The notes under the pieces were generated by a model. It saw only the letters and a list, made by a program, of their open reading frames with translations, was not told the origin of the DNA and ran no database searches. A stretch of 64,000 nucleotides of DNA, taken from CAIWHR01 sp963773195 (GTDB lineage: Bacteria; Pseudomonadota; Gammaproteobacteria; Burkholderiales; Casimicrobiaceae). The stretch spans positions 24,143 through 88,142 of the forward strand of contig CAVZAE010000016.1 of assembly GCA_963773195.1 (NCBI GenBank), read 5' to 3'. The position numbers were made by a program, and so were the translations under genes. Shown in pieces: positions 18,529 through 27,667 of the stretch. The first letter of the stretch is position 1, and each line of letters starts with the position of its first letter.

Positions 18529-21053
18529 TCAGAACTCCAGTTGGTACTTGGGCGAAACGGTGACGAGGTACACCGCAGTCCGCGCCCGGTCGCGCAGGCT
18601 GCGCTGGGTATACCGGCAGGGGGCGGAGGGTCGCCGAACGCCGGGATGTCGATCGCGCTCTTGATCGCGAGCTTCATTCCCGCGGGCATCGTCCCGAACA
18701 GCAGCATGTTGTTGACCTGCTGGATCAGGTTGTCCGAGTTGCTGGCGAACGGCGTCAGCTGGCCGTAGTCGATCTTCGTGCCCACCGAGTTCTTGACTGT
18801 CACGTCCGGGTTGGGCCCGCACACGTTGGGGGTGGCCGCCGGGCACGAAGCGCCGAGCGACAGGTTGTACATGAAGTTCGCGCGCGGGAAGTATGTCGTC
18901 GCGTTGAAGATGCCGAACTGCGGGCCGGCGAGGTTCGTGCCGGGAATCACGTAGTCGGCGGGGTAGTAGTTGAACACCGTCGGCGACGTGTAGACGTTCT
19001 GGTCCATGTTCGGCGTCTGCTGCGTCGGATACACGCCGTCGCTCAGCGCGTTCGTCACGCGGAGCAGGTTCGTGACGAGCAGCACCGGTTCCTTGAGCTT
19101 GCCGAACGACGAGACGACCGGGTTGCGCGGTGCCAATGCCTCGGGGTCGAGCAGGACCGCCTTGATCACCGCCTTCATGTCGCCGCGGACGCCGGAGCCG
19201 TTGTCGTTGAACTTCTGCGTGACGCGCTGGACGTAAGCGGGCGACGGGTTGCTGGTCACCAGGTGCTGGATCAGCTGCTTGCCGATGAACACACCGGTGT
19301 TCGGGTGGTAGAACAGCGCGTTGACCGCGGCGCGCAGATCGCTGTCCGCCGTCTGGTTGGGCAGCATGCTCACCGGACCGTAGTACGGCGCGCCCGCGAA
19401 CATCACGGTCTTCGCGGTGGTGTCGTGCCAATTCGTCGTGCCGCACACCACGCCGCCCGACGGGGGCACCGAGCCTTCGCACGGCGTCAAGTTGAACAGG
19501 AAGTTGATCGGCGAGTTCCACTTGATCGGGCCCGTGATCGGCCAGTAGGTCCAGCCGGTCATCACGCCCGCCATTTGCGTGATGTCGGTCTGCGAGTATG
19601 TCGGGATCGGGTTGCCGGTCGCGTCGAGGACGAGCGAGCCGTCCTGGTTCAGCTCCCAGAGCCCGATCGAGAAGAGCTGCATGATTTCTCGGGCGTAGTT
19701 CTCGTTCGGGTTCGTCCCCTTGGTCGGGTCCGCCTTCGCGTTGTTGACCATGTCGAGGTAGTCGCCCATGTACGAGTCGACGCTCGCGCGGAAGAGGAGG
19801 TTCCAGAAGTTGTCGAACGCGTAGTCCTGCAGCATCTGCTGGTAGTTGCGCAGCGCGTAGCCCATCTGGAACTCGTTGCCAGGGGACGCCGAGGTCACGA
19901 TGATCTGCGAGAGCGCCCAGGCGACGCGCTGGCGAAGCTGATCGGGCGCGGTCAGCGCATTCGAGAAGAAGTAGCGCTGCGAGACGAACTGCGTGTAGAG
20001 GTCGCGCGAGCAGTTGGTGCCGAAGAGGGCCGCGTCGGCGGGTCCGCCGGCCGTCAGCGGGCTCGTGCAATTCGACGGCTGATTCACCGGCTGCCATGCC
20101 ATCGCCGGGAACTTCGTCGCCGGCTTCGTGAACTGGTCGTCGATGTAGGCGGAGAAGCCCATCGTGACGGCCTTCGTGAGCTCCGTGGACGTGGGGCCGA
20201 ACGACGCGTGCGTCAGGAAGCGCGCGGCATCGAGGAACTGCGTGCTGGTCGCCCCCGTGCCGGCGTAGAGCGGCTGGTCGCCGGTCGTCCCGTAAATGAA
20301 CGCGACGTTCGCGTTGCCGTCGCGGTTCGTCGAGACGTACCAGACGCCGTCGCGGAAGATCCCCAGATCGGCCTTGCCGTCGCCGTCGAAGTCGAACAGC
20401 ACCGGAATGTCCTGCGGCGCGCCGCCGAAGAGATAAGTGCGGTCGACGACGCCGTCGCGCTTGCTCGAGCCATACCAGACGCCCAAGCCGCCGACCTTGC
20501 GGAAGACGAACAGCGCCGGCGAGCCGGTGCCGTCGACGTCGCCGACCAGCGGGATGTCGCCCGGGGCGCCGAAGCCAAACGAGTGCGTGACGTTGCCATC
20601 GTGCGTCGCGCTTACGTACCAGGCGCCGTTGCGGAAGACGATGGGGTCCTCGGTGCCGTTGCCGTCGATGTCCGCGATCAGCGGCACGTCGCCGGGGGCG
20701 CCGAAAAAGAAGCTCTGATCGACCGAGCCGTCCTTGCCGCTGTCGACGTACCAGGCGCCGCCCCGGAACACGACCGGATAGCGCGTCCCGGCGCCCGCCA
20801 GGTCACCGAGCAGCCCGACGTCGGTTACGGGCGTGCCAAAGACGAGCTTGAGATCGGCGTTGTGATCGAAGTTGCCGTCGAGGAAGAACTTGCTCACCGA
20901 GGGTCGATACACCCCCACGGCGGCCTTCATCGCCTGGCCGTGCGCCTGCGGCGCGGCAGCGAAAAAGCCGATCAGGAGCAGGAACGTCCCGAGAGCCTGG
21001 ACCAGCAGAGGGGACACCGCGCGGCGCCGCGCGCCGAAGAGCACATGCAGCAT
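18529..21053 (-). pseudogene. DUF1800 secreted protein with N-terminal FG-GAP-like repeats; frameshift near 18,620
   Basis: After a signal peptide (LLLIGFFAAAPQAHGQA) come about four repeats of roughly 50 residues of the type VVFRGGAWYVDSGKDG..FFFGAPGDVPLIADIDGNG, resembling VCBS/FG-GAP propeller repeats. The DUF1800 domain follows, from FLDAARFLTHASFGPT on, with NENYAREIMQLFSIGLWELN and LKEPVLLVTNLLR. The C-terminus ARTAVYLVTVSPKYQLEF lies in a different frame; adding one base to the G5 run at 18,619-18,623 joins it. Length is 3n-1, about 841 residues repaired. Without the repair it fuses to the DUF1501 frame. DUF1800 and DUF1501 genes commonly occur as a pair; their function is unknown. Confidence 0.83.
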
Positions 21054-21225
21054 GGACGACCTCGTTTTCGATGACCCCGCCGCACCGGCCCCGGAAGCCT
21101 CCCTCCCGGAGGAAACGCAACCCGGAAAACCTTGGGTCGCGCTCCGGCACAACGGGGATTGACGTCAATCCGGCCACCCCGCCCGTGTCGGGCCATTGCA
21201 GTGGAGGAAACCCCGCCTATGACAA

Positions 21226-21264
21226 TTGCATAGCGAGGTTGCATGACGTTTGCATAAATTGCAA
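21226..21264 (-). promoter_or_regulatory. Cluster of ATGCAA/TTGCAA direct repeats upstream of the DUF1800 gene
   Basis: On the minus strand ATGCAA occurs at 21250-21255, 21239-21244 and 21226-21231, preceded by TTGCAA at 21259-21264, at spacings of 9-13 bases. It lies about 175-210 bases before the DUF1800 start and could be an operator array or curved AT-richer promoter. The remainder of the 490-base gap (21,054-21,542) shows no gene that I can support. Confidence 0.35.
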
Positions 21265-21542
21265 CCCCTGGAAACGTGGTCATGCACATCAGCCGACGAG
21301 CGGTCGACGCGCGCAACGCGATGATATGAAAAGCCGAGGCGCGACTTAACGCGATGTCCCCTACAACCGCGTCAAGTATGGGAAGTGACGTAACGCTCGG
21401 GTTTTGGCGCGCTCGATCGATCGGGAATGCGGGTGCACGACGCTCTGTCGGCACCTCGGCAAGGACCCCTCAATCCGGGCCGCCCCGCCCGGGTTGTCGA
21501 CGACAACCGCGCCGCCATCGACCCCCCGCAACGGCTCGGGCG

Positions 21543-22472
21543 CTAGCGCTTCCTGCGCTTCGCGCGCGGGTGCGCGCGGTCGTACGCCTTCGCGAGCGCC
21601 TGGAAGTCGAGGTGCGTGTAGACCTGGGTCGACGCGATACTCGCGTGCCCGAGCATCTCCTGCACCGCACGCAGGTCGCCCGAGGACTGGAGTACGTGCG
21701 AGGCGAACGAGTGCCGAAGCATGTGAGGGTGCACGTGCTGAGGCAAGCCTTGCTTCGCCGCCCAGGCAGCGAGTCGCCGCTCGATGGTGCGCGGCGTCAC
21801 GCGCGCTCCGCTCCGGCCGACGAAGAGCGCTGTGGCCCCGTCACCGGCCAGCGTCGCTCGCGCCGGCAACCATGCGCGGATGGCCGCTCGCGCGGCGGCG
21901 CCGACCGGCACGATGCGCTCTTTCGCGCCTTTGCCCCATACGCGAACTTCGCCGCCCTCGAGGTCGATGCGATCGATGTCGACCCCGGCGAGCTCGGAGA
22001 GCCTGAGACCCGACGAGTACGCGAGCTCGAACAGCGCGCGGTCGCGCAGCGCGAGCGGCTCGTCTCCGGCAATGGCCACGAGCCGGACCGCCTCGTCGGG
22101 CGAAAGCGCTTTGGGCAATCGCCGCGGCGAGCGCGGCGGCCGGATGCCTGCGCACGGATTCTCGCCAAGTGACGGATCGCGCTCGAGCAGGACACGGTAG
22201 AACGCGCGCCACGACGAAAGCATCCGCGCGAGGCTCCTGCCCGAGAGACCGCGGCCGTGCAATGTCGCCAGATGCCGGCGCAGATCGCGCACGGAGAGCG
22301 TCGTGAGCGGGACGTCGCCGGATGCGGCGGCAAGCGCCGTCGCGTCGCGGACGTACGCGGCCCGGGTATGCGCGGGCCTCCCGGCAAGAGAGGCGGCGAA
22401 CGACTCGACGAGCGCTGCGTTCGCGCGCGACAGCGGCGGCGGTACGGGTTCGGGAGGCGTGGCCTTGCGCAT
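21543..22472 (-). CDS. xerC: Tyrosine recombinase XerC
   Basis: XerC with XerD resolves chromosome dimers at dif. The 309-residue protein has an N-terminal SAM-like core-binding domain and a catalytic domain. Visible catalytic residues are the arginine in YSSGLRLSELAGV, the HMLRHSFASHVL box (H-x-x-R), the later histidine in LGHASIASTQ, and the nucleophile tyrosine in VYTHLDFQ. It follows the DUF484 gene by 21 bases, completing the common dapF-DUF484-xerC order, which favours xerC over xerD or an integrase. Confidence 0.95.
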   Translation of the reverse strand: MRKATPPEPVPPPLSRANAALVESFAASLAGRPAHTRAAYVRDATALAAASGDVPLTTLSVRDLRRHLATLHGRGLSGRSLARMLSSWRAFYRVLLERDPSLGENPCAGIRPPRSPRRLPKALSPDEAVRLVAIAGDEPLALRDRALFELAYSSGLRLSELAGVDIDRIDLEGGEVRVWGKGAKERIVPVGAAARAAIRAWLPARATLAGDGATALFVGRSGARVTPRTIERRLAAWAAKQGLPQHVHPHMLRHSFASHVLQSSGDLRAVQEMLGHASIASTQVYTHLDFQALAKAYDRAHPRAKRRKR

Positions 22473-22493
22473 CGCGTCCCGGTCGCCAGGGCG

Positions 22494-23204
22494 CTAAGCC
22501 GGCGGCAGGTAGCGCGCGGTCGCGACGCTCGCGAGTTCCGCGAGCCGCGTGAGATACACGGTGCCCATGCCCGCGTGGAAGCGCTCCGGATCCTCGCTCG
22601 CCAAGCCCAGGAGCCCGAACGTGCGCGCGGTCCGAAGCGGAAGGAACGCGAACGACCGGCAGGCGTCGCCGCGGTCGAACCAGTCGCGCGACTCGAACGG
22701 CGGCTGCGGACCGCAGTAGGGAGCGCCGATCTGGTCGGCGTACTCGCGGAGCTCGAGCGTCGTCGCCGCGAGCTCCGGCAGATACGACTGCTCGGGCACG
22801 CGTCCCCACAGCCGCGACGCCGCCTGCGGCACGCCGAAATCTTCCTTGAGACTGTGATAGAGCACCGCGAGCGACGTCTCGAGGTCGGGCGCCGCGAAGA
22901 GCGCGAGCGTCGAGCGATGGAGCTTCTCGCCGATCTGGTCGTTCTCGCCGCCGAAGCGGATCAGCTCGCGCAGCCGGTTTTCGAGCTCGGTGTTCTTTTC
23001 GCGCAGCGAAACGATCTGCCGCTCAGCGATCGGGATCGCGTGGCCCCCGTGGGGATGGGGGACGAAGATCTCCGCGATCAGGTCTGCGTATTGCTCGAAG
23101 AACGCCGGATTCTCCTTGAGGTATCCGGCGACCGCATCGGAGTCCAACCCGGACATTCCTGGCTTGTTCGCGTGTTCCATCGTCTCGCGCTTCGGAACTT
23201 CCAT
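22494..23204 (-). CDS. DUF484 (YigA-like) GAF-type protein
   Basis: The 236-residue protein starts MEVPKRETMEH at 23204, where its ATG overlaps the dapF stop (TGATG), giving translational coupling; the longer frame lies inside dapF. It contains the DUF484 hallmark YLKENPAFFEQYADL, a coiled-coil segment (RQIVSLREKNTELENRLREL) and a GAF-like C-terminal domain. The function is unknown. It is nearly always found between dapF and xerC in Proteobacteria. Confidence 0.92.
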   Translation of the reverse strand: MEVPKRETMEHANKPGMSGLDSDAVAGYLKENPAFFEQYADLIAEIFVPHPHGGHAIPIAERQIVSLREKNTELENRLRELIRFGGENDQIGEKLHRSTLALFAAPDLETSLAVLYHSLKEDFGVPQAASRLWGRVPEQSYLPELAATTLELREYADQIGAPYCGPQPPFESRDWFDRGDACRSFAFLPLRTARTFGLLGLASEDPERFHAGMGTVYLTRLAELASVATARYLPPA

Positions 23205-24046
23205 CACCCGCCGGTCGTCTGCCACTCGCCTTCGAATACCGTCGTTGCAGGGCCCGTCATGGTCACCGGTTTCCCCGGGCCGGGCCACGCGATCGTGAGC
23301 CTCCCGCCCCGCGTCTCAACCGAAACGAGTTCGTCGAGCAGGCCCCGCCTTATGCCGGTGACCACCGCCGCGCAGGCCCCGGTGCCGCACGCCGGCGTCT
23401 CCCCTGCGCCACGCTCCCAGACACGCAGCCGAATGGTAGCGCGATCCACGACCTCCATGTAGCCGACATTCACGCGCTCGGGGAATCGCCGGTCCGTTTC
23501 GAGCCTCGGTCCTTGCGTGCTCACCGGCGCACCGTCGACGTCGGCCACGACCTGCACTGCATGCGGGTTGCCCATCGACACGAGCGTCACTTCGATTCTC
23601 TCCCCATCGACGTCGAGGGGGCGGATCACCGCGTCGCCCGCGCCGATGAACGGGATCTCCGCCGCGGCGAATCGGGGCACGCCCATGGCGACGGCCACCT
23701 GATCGTCCCCGACAAGCTCCGGCTCGATCACTCCGCCCGCCGTCTCGACGCGGATCCGTCGCTTCGCCGTGAGCCCGCGGTCGCGGACGAACAAGACGAA
23801 GCACCGCGCGCCGTTGCCGCACTGGTCGACTTCGCCGCCATCGGCGTTCCAAATCCTGTAGCGAAAGTCGACGTCGGTGCGCGTGGGACGCTCGACGACG
23901 AGGATCTGATCGCATCCGACGCCGTAGCGGCGGTCGGCGAGCCGCCGAAGCTCGGCGGGCGCCAGATCGAAGCGCTGGCGGATTCCGTCGACGACGACGA
24001 AATCGTTGCCGAGCCCCTGCATCTTGGTGAAGCGGAGCGCTGGCAT
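23204..24046 (-). CDS. dapF: Diaminopimelate epimerase
   Basis: DapF converts LL- to meso-diaminopimelate for lysine and peptidoglycan synthesis. The 280-residue protein carries the two catalytic cysteines in CGNGARCF and ACGTGACAAV. The start MPALRFTKMQGLGNDFVVVD is the canonical N-terminus. It overlaps the next gene (DUF484) and lies 10 bases after the end of ychF on the same strand, so it may be cotranscribed with pth and ychF. Confidence 0.97.
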   Translation of the reverse strand: MPALRFTKMQGLGNDFVVVDGIRQRFDLAPAELRRLADRRYGVGCDQILVVERPTRTDVDFRYRIWNADGGEVDQCGNGARCFVLFVRDRGLTAKRRIRVETAGGVIEPELVGDDQVAVAMGVPRFAAAEIPFIGAGDAVIRPLDVDGERIEVTLVSMGNPHAVQVVADVDGAPVSTQGPRLETDRRFPERVNVGYMEVVDRATIRLRVWERGAGETPACGTGACAAVVTGIRRGLLDELVSVETRGGRLTIAWPGPGKPVTMTGPATTVFEGEWQTTGG

Positions 24047-24056
24047 GCCCTCGGCG

Positions 24057-25151
24057 TCAGACGTTGAAGCGGAAGTGCATCACGTCGCCGTCCTTGACGA
24101 CATACTCGCGCCCCTCGAGCCGCATCTTGCCGTGCTCCTTCGCGCCGTGCTCGCCCTTGCACGCCACGTAATCGGCGAAAGCGATGACCTCGGCGCGGAT
24201 GAACCCGCGCTCGAAGTCGGTGTGGATGACACCCGCCGCCTGCGGCGCCGTCGCGCCGACATGGATCGTCCACGCGCGCACTTCCTTGGGCCCCGCGGTG
24301 AAGTAGGTCTCGAGCCCAAGCAACTTGTAACCGGCGTGGATGACACGATCGAGGCCGGGCTCGGTCAGGCCAAGGTCGGAAAGGAATGCGAGCTTGTCCT
24401 CACCGTCCAAGTCCGCGATCTCGGCCTCGATCGCCGCGCAGACCGGAACCACCGGCGCACTCTCCTTCGCCGCATGGCCTTCGACGGCGCGCAGGAGGGG
24501 GTTGTCGCGGAAACCTCGCTCGGCGACGTTGGCCACGTACATCGTCGGCTTCATCGTGAGGAGGAAGAACGGCCGCAGCGTCTCCTGCTCCTCGAAGTAG
24601 AGATCGGCCGTGCGCGCGGGCCGGCCGCGATCGAGTACGGCTTCGACCTTCTTCAACGCGGCGACGATCCGCTGCGCCTCCTTGTCGCCGCCCGCCTTGG
24701 CCGCACGCTCGTATTTCTGCAGCTGCTTTTCGACGGACGCCAGGTCGGCGAGCGCGAGCTCGGTGTTGATCGTCTCGATGTCGGAGATCGGATCGACCTT
24801 GCCTGCGACGTGGACGACGTTGTCGTCTTCGAAGCAGCGCACGACATGCGCGATGGCGTCCGTCTCGCGGATGTTCGCGAGGAACTGGTTGCCCAGGCCC
24901 TCCCCTTTCGACGCGCCGGCGACGAGGCCCGCGATGTCGACGAACTCGACGGTGGCCGGGATCACCTTCTCCGGGTGCGCGATCGCGGCGAGCGCGGGCA
25001 GGCGAGCATCGGGCACCTCGACGATGCCGACGTTCGGATCGATCGTGCAGAACGGATAGTTCTCCGCGGCAATGCCCGCGCGCGTGAGCGCGTTGAACAA
25101 CGTCGACTTGCCGACGTTGGGCATTCCGACGATGCCGCACTTCATGCTCAT
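24057..25151 (-). CDS. ychF: Ribosome-binding ATPase YchF
   Basis: YchF is an Obg-family P-loop protein that prefers ATP and acts in translation and stress control. The 364-residue protein starts MSMKCGIVGMPNVGKSTLFNAL (Walker A GMPNVGKS). It has DIAGLVAGASKGEGLGNQFL as the G3 region and the C-terminal TGS-like domain with YFTAGPKEVRAWTI and HTDFERGFIRAEV. The ATG overlaps the pth stop (ATGA). Frames extending further upstream run into pth and are not used. Confidence 0.97.
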   Translation of the reverse strand: MSMKCGIVGMPNVGKSTLFNALTRAGIAAENYPFCTIDPNVGIVEVPDARLPALAAIAHPEKVIPATVEFVDIAGLVAGASKGEGLGNQFLANIRETDAIAHVVRCFEDDNVVHVAGKVDPISDIETINTELALADLASVEKQLQKYERAAKAGGDKEAQRIVAALKKVEAVLDRGRPARTADLYFEEQETLRPFFLLTMKPTMYVANVAERGFRDNPLLRAVEGHAAKESAPVVPVCAAIEAEIADLDGEDKLAFLSDLGLTEPGLDRVIHAGYKLLGLETYFTAGPKEVRAWTIHVGATAPQAAGVIHTDFERGFIRAEVIAFADYVACKGEHGAKEHGKMRLEGREYVVKDGDVMHFRFNV

Positions 25152-25768
25152 CGCTTTGCTTCCTTCGCTTCTTTGGGTTCCTTCGCCTCCTTCGTGTGGA
25201 GGAGCTGCATCGCACGGTTCATGTCGCCGGCGGCGATCGCGGGCCACGCGTCCAGGCTTCGCTCGATCGCCGCAGCGATCAACGTGCGCTCCGGCGCGGA
25301 GGGCGGCCGCAGCACGTAGTCGACGACCTCCTGCTGGGGAATGGCCGAATCGCGCGGGTGCCCGATGCCGAACCGCAACCGCCAGAAGCCGGCCGTGCCG
25401 AGCTGGGCGTCGACGTCGCGGAGCCCGTTGTGCCCCGCGGTGCCTCCGCCGAACTTCATCTTCACCTCGCCGGCAGGCAGGTCGAGCTCGTCATGCGCGA
25501 CCAGGATCTCGTCCGGCGCGATCGAGAAGTAGCGCGACAGCGCCGCCACGGCGCGGCCCGACAGGTTCATGTACGTGCCGGGCTCGAGCAGACGCAGATC
25601 GGGACCCGCGCGCGCGACGCGACCGTGGAAGCGGCCTTCCGCGACGACCGCGCACGACAAGCGTGCGGCGAGCGCGTCGACGAACCAGAACCCGGCGTTG
25701 TGCCGGGTGGCGTCGTGCTCGCGGCCCGGATTGCCGAGTCCGACGACCAAGCGAATAGCGCTGTCCAT
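25148..25768 (-). CDS. pth: Peptidyl-tRNA hydrolase with a Lys/Glu/Ala-rich tail
   Basis: Pth frees tRNA from dropped-off peptidyl-tRNA. The 206-residue protein shows VVGLGNPGREHDATRHNAGFW with the conserved asparagine and catalytic histidine, LLEPGTYMNLSGRAV, and VAHDELDLPAGEVKMKFGGG..GHNGLR. The C-terminal tail (HTKEAKEPKEAKEAKR) is a short repetitive extension. Upstream on the same strand lie a terminator and rplY; downstream, ychF overlaps by four bases. Confidence 0.96.
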   Translation of the reverse strand: MDSAIRLVVGLGNPGREHDATRHNAGFWFVDALAARLSCAVVAEGRFHGRVARAGPDLRLLEPGTYMNLSGRAVAALSRYFSIAPDEILVAHDELDLPAGEVKMKFGGGTAGHNGLRDVDAQLGTAGFWRLRFGIGHPRDSAIPQQEVVDYVLRPPSAPERTLIAAAIERSLDAWPAIAAGDMNRAMQLLHTKEAKEPKEAKEAKR

Positions 25769-25799
25769 GGCGGGTGGGTTTCTCGACCTCGCTTGCAGC

Positions 25800-25834
25800 A
25801 AAAAGGCCCGCCGGAACACCCGCGGCGGGCCTTC
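25800..25834 (-). terminator. Intrinsic terminator between rplY and pth
   Basis: AAGGCCCGCCG pairs with CGGCGGGCCTT (11 bp) and is followed by TTTT on the minus strand. It lies after the rplY stop and before the pth start, so prs-side transcription is likely cut or lowered before pth-ychF. Confidence 0.9.
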
Positions 25835-25855
25835 GTGCCGATGCGACGCGAAGGC

Positions 25856-26608
25856 TTACTTCTTCTTGTCGTCCTTGTCCTTTCCGCCTTCCTTCTTGTC
25901 TCCGCCCTTCTCGCCCGCCTTGGCATCCGTGGCGGGCGCGGCTCCCGGCGCACCGGCGACCGGCACGGCACCAGGGACCGCAGCGGCGGCTTCGGCAGCG
26001 GCCGCGGCTTCGGCAGCGGCCGCTTCTTCTTCCTCGACGTGCGCCTTCGGCACCACGGCCGCCGCGACCACCGGGTCGACCTTGCCCTTGAGCACGACCG
26101 TCACGCCGGGGGGAAGGGTCAACGCCGATACGTGGATCGAATGGCCGACGTCGAGCGTCGCCAGATCGACCACGACGAACTCGGGCAGATCCTTGGGCAG
26201 GCAAGAAATGTCGAGCTCGTTCGTCACATGGCTCACGATCGCGCCCGAGACCTTGACCGCCGGAGAGGTGTCGCCGTTGACGAAGTGCAGCGGCACCTTC
26301 ATGTGGATCCGGCGGTCCTCGTCGATGCGCTGGAAGTCGACGTGGAGGATCTCGTTCTTGAACGGATGCATCTGCACGTCGCGCAAGAGCACCTTCGTCG
26401 CGCCGCCATTGAGCTTCATCGTCAGGATCGATGCGTGGAATGCTTCGTTGCGCAGCGCATGGAAGAGCGCGTTGTGATCGAGCTCGATGGGCTCGGGCGC
26501 GACGGTGCCACCGTAGACGATGCCTGGCGCCTTGCCGACGCGTCGCATCCGGCGGCTGGCGCCGCGGCCTTCCTGCGTGCGCGGGAATGCGGTGAATTCG
26601 AACTTCAT
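25856..26608 (-). CDS. rplY: 50S ribosomal protein L25 (general stress protein Ctc type)
   Basis: The protein has 250 residues: the two-domain (Ctc/TL5-like) L25 that binds 5S rRNA. The N-terminal L25 domain includes FPRTQEGRGASRRMRRVGKAPGIVYG. The C-terminal beta domain includes LEIKV-like segments DLPEFVVVDLATLDVGHSIHVSAL. The last 55 residues are a low-complexity Ala/Glu/Gly/Lys tail, longer than usual. It is located between prs/SDR and pth, the normal neighbourhood. An intrinsic terminator follows. Confidence 0.95.
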   Translation of the reverse strand: MKFEFTAFPRTQEGRGASRRMRRVGKAPGIVYGGTVAPEPIELDHNALFHALRNEAFHASILTMKLNGGATKVLLRDVQMHPFKNEILHVDFQRIDEDRRIHMKVPLHFVNGDTSPAVKVSGAIVSHVTNELDISCLPKDLPEFVVVDLATLDVGHSIHVSALTLPPGVTVVLKGKVDPVVAAAVVPKAHVEEEEAAAAEAAAAAEAAAAVPGAVPVAGAPGAAPATDAKAGEKGGDKKEGGKDKDDKKK

Positions 26609-26766
26609 GGTGCGGCTCCCGATGTCTGCGGCCTTCCGCGCCCTGAGGCGACGGTCGTCCGCGGGTTGGCGACATCCGGGCGGCGCAACCTCCGGTCCGC
26701 GGCCCGGGAAAGCTTTGAATTATAACCGAAAACGAAGCCGCCTGCCAACTCGGGCGGGTGTCCTGG

Positions 26767-27531
26767 CTACGGCATGTACTGGCCGCCGTTGACCTCGAGG
26801 ATCTGTCCCGTTACATACCCCGATAGCGAGGGTGCTGCGAGGAACAGGAACGCCCCGGTACATTCGTCCGCCGTGCCGAGCCGCGCCATCGGGATCGTGT
26901 TGCGCATGGCCTCGAGCATGGCGGGCGTCGAGTAGCGCTCGTGGAACGGCGTCGTGATGACGCCCGGCGACACGGCATTGACCCGGATGCCGTCCTTGAC
27001 GACCTCCTTCGCGAGGCCGCGCGTGAACGTGGAGACGAAAGCCTTCGCCGACGCGTACATCACGGCGCCGTTCCCACCGCCGTTACGCGCCGCGATGCTC
27101 GTCACGTTGATGATCGAGCCGCCACCCGCAGCCTTGAGGTGGGGCAGCGCGGTCGACGAGGCCATCACGAGCGAGCGCACGTTCAAGTCGACGACGGCGT
27201 CGAAAAACGCGTCCGTCACCTCGCCCACCGGCACGCGCTTGACGAGTCCGCCGGCGTTGTTGATGAGCACGTCGAGGCGCCCCAGCTGCGAAGCTGCCTT
27301 TTCGACGACGTTGCGCGCCGCGCCGTTGGCGAAGTCCCCAGCCACGGTGAACGCCCCCGCGCCGATCTCCGCCGCGAGCGCATCGGCCGCATCGCGGCTC
27401 GCGTTGTAGTGGATCGCGACCCGCGCACCGCACTGGGCGAACGCGCGCGCCGCGGCCGCGCCGATGCCGGTCGAGGCGCCCGTGATCAGGACCGCCTTGC
27501 CCTCGAGGTCCCGCGACAATACGTCGTGCAT
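26767..27531 (-). CDS. SDR-family oxidoreductase (FabG-like)
   Basis: This is a 254-residue classical short-chain dehydrogenase. It has TGASTGIG for cofactor binding at the start, NNAGG in the middle, serine in INVTSIAARNG and the catalytic YASAK, followed by VNAVSPGVITTPF. The C-terminal LSGYVTGQILEVNGGQYMP is typical of the FabG-like group. The substrate cannot be told. It lies between prs and rplY, a place where most relatives have no gene, so it seems to be an insertion. Its ribosome-binding site (GGAGGAGG) directly follows repeat copy B. Confidence 0.9.
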   Translation of the reverse strand: MHDVLSRDLEGKAVLITGASTGIGAAAARAFAQCGARVAIHYNASRDAADALAAEIGAGAFTVAGDFANGAARNVVEKAASQLGRLDVLINNAGGLVKRVPVGEVTDAFFDAVVDLNVRSLVMASSTALPHLKAAGGGSIINVTSIAARNGGGNGAVMYASAKAFVSTFTRGLAKEVVKDGIRVNAVSPGVITTPFHERYSTPAMLEAMRNTIPMARLGTADECTGAFLFLAAPSLSGYVTGQILEVNGGQYMP

Positions 27532-27544
27532 ATTCCTCCTCCGT

Positions 27545-27667
27545 GCGGCCTCCGCGCCGCCCACGCGAATTGCGGCGCCGGGCCGTCGGCCGCTGCGCCG
27601 ACTCGCGATCGCTCGCTCTCCCTCGCCTTCGGCCGGGGCCCCGGCTCGCCGCTCGCCGCTCGCCGCG
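27545..27667 (-). repeat. Stop-codon-associated structured repeat, copy B
   Basis: It begins directly after the prs TAG on the minus strand with CGCGGCGAGCGGC, then GGGGCCCC, a GGCC-GAA-GGC hairpin, the GNRA-type mini-hairpin GCGA-GCGA-TCGC, CAGCGGCCGAC, a variable stretch, and GGAGGCCG near 27,546. Same order and spacing as copies A, C1 and C2. The stem bases differ while pairing is kept. It ends at the ribosome-binding site of the next gene. Confidence 0.7.

Noticed and set aside
16923..21152. A 1,409-codon single gene covering DUF1800 and DUF1501
   Set aside because: The join lacks the true DUF1800 end and the last part is out of frame with DUF1501 motifs. Two one-base corrections give two normal neighbouring genes.
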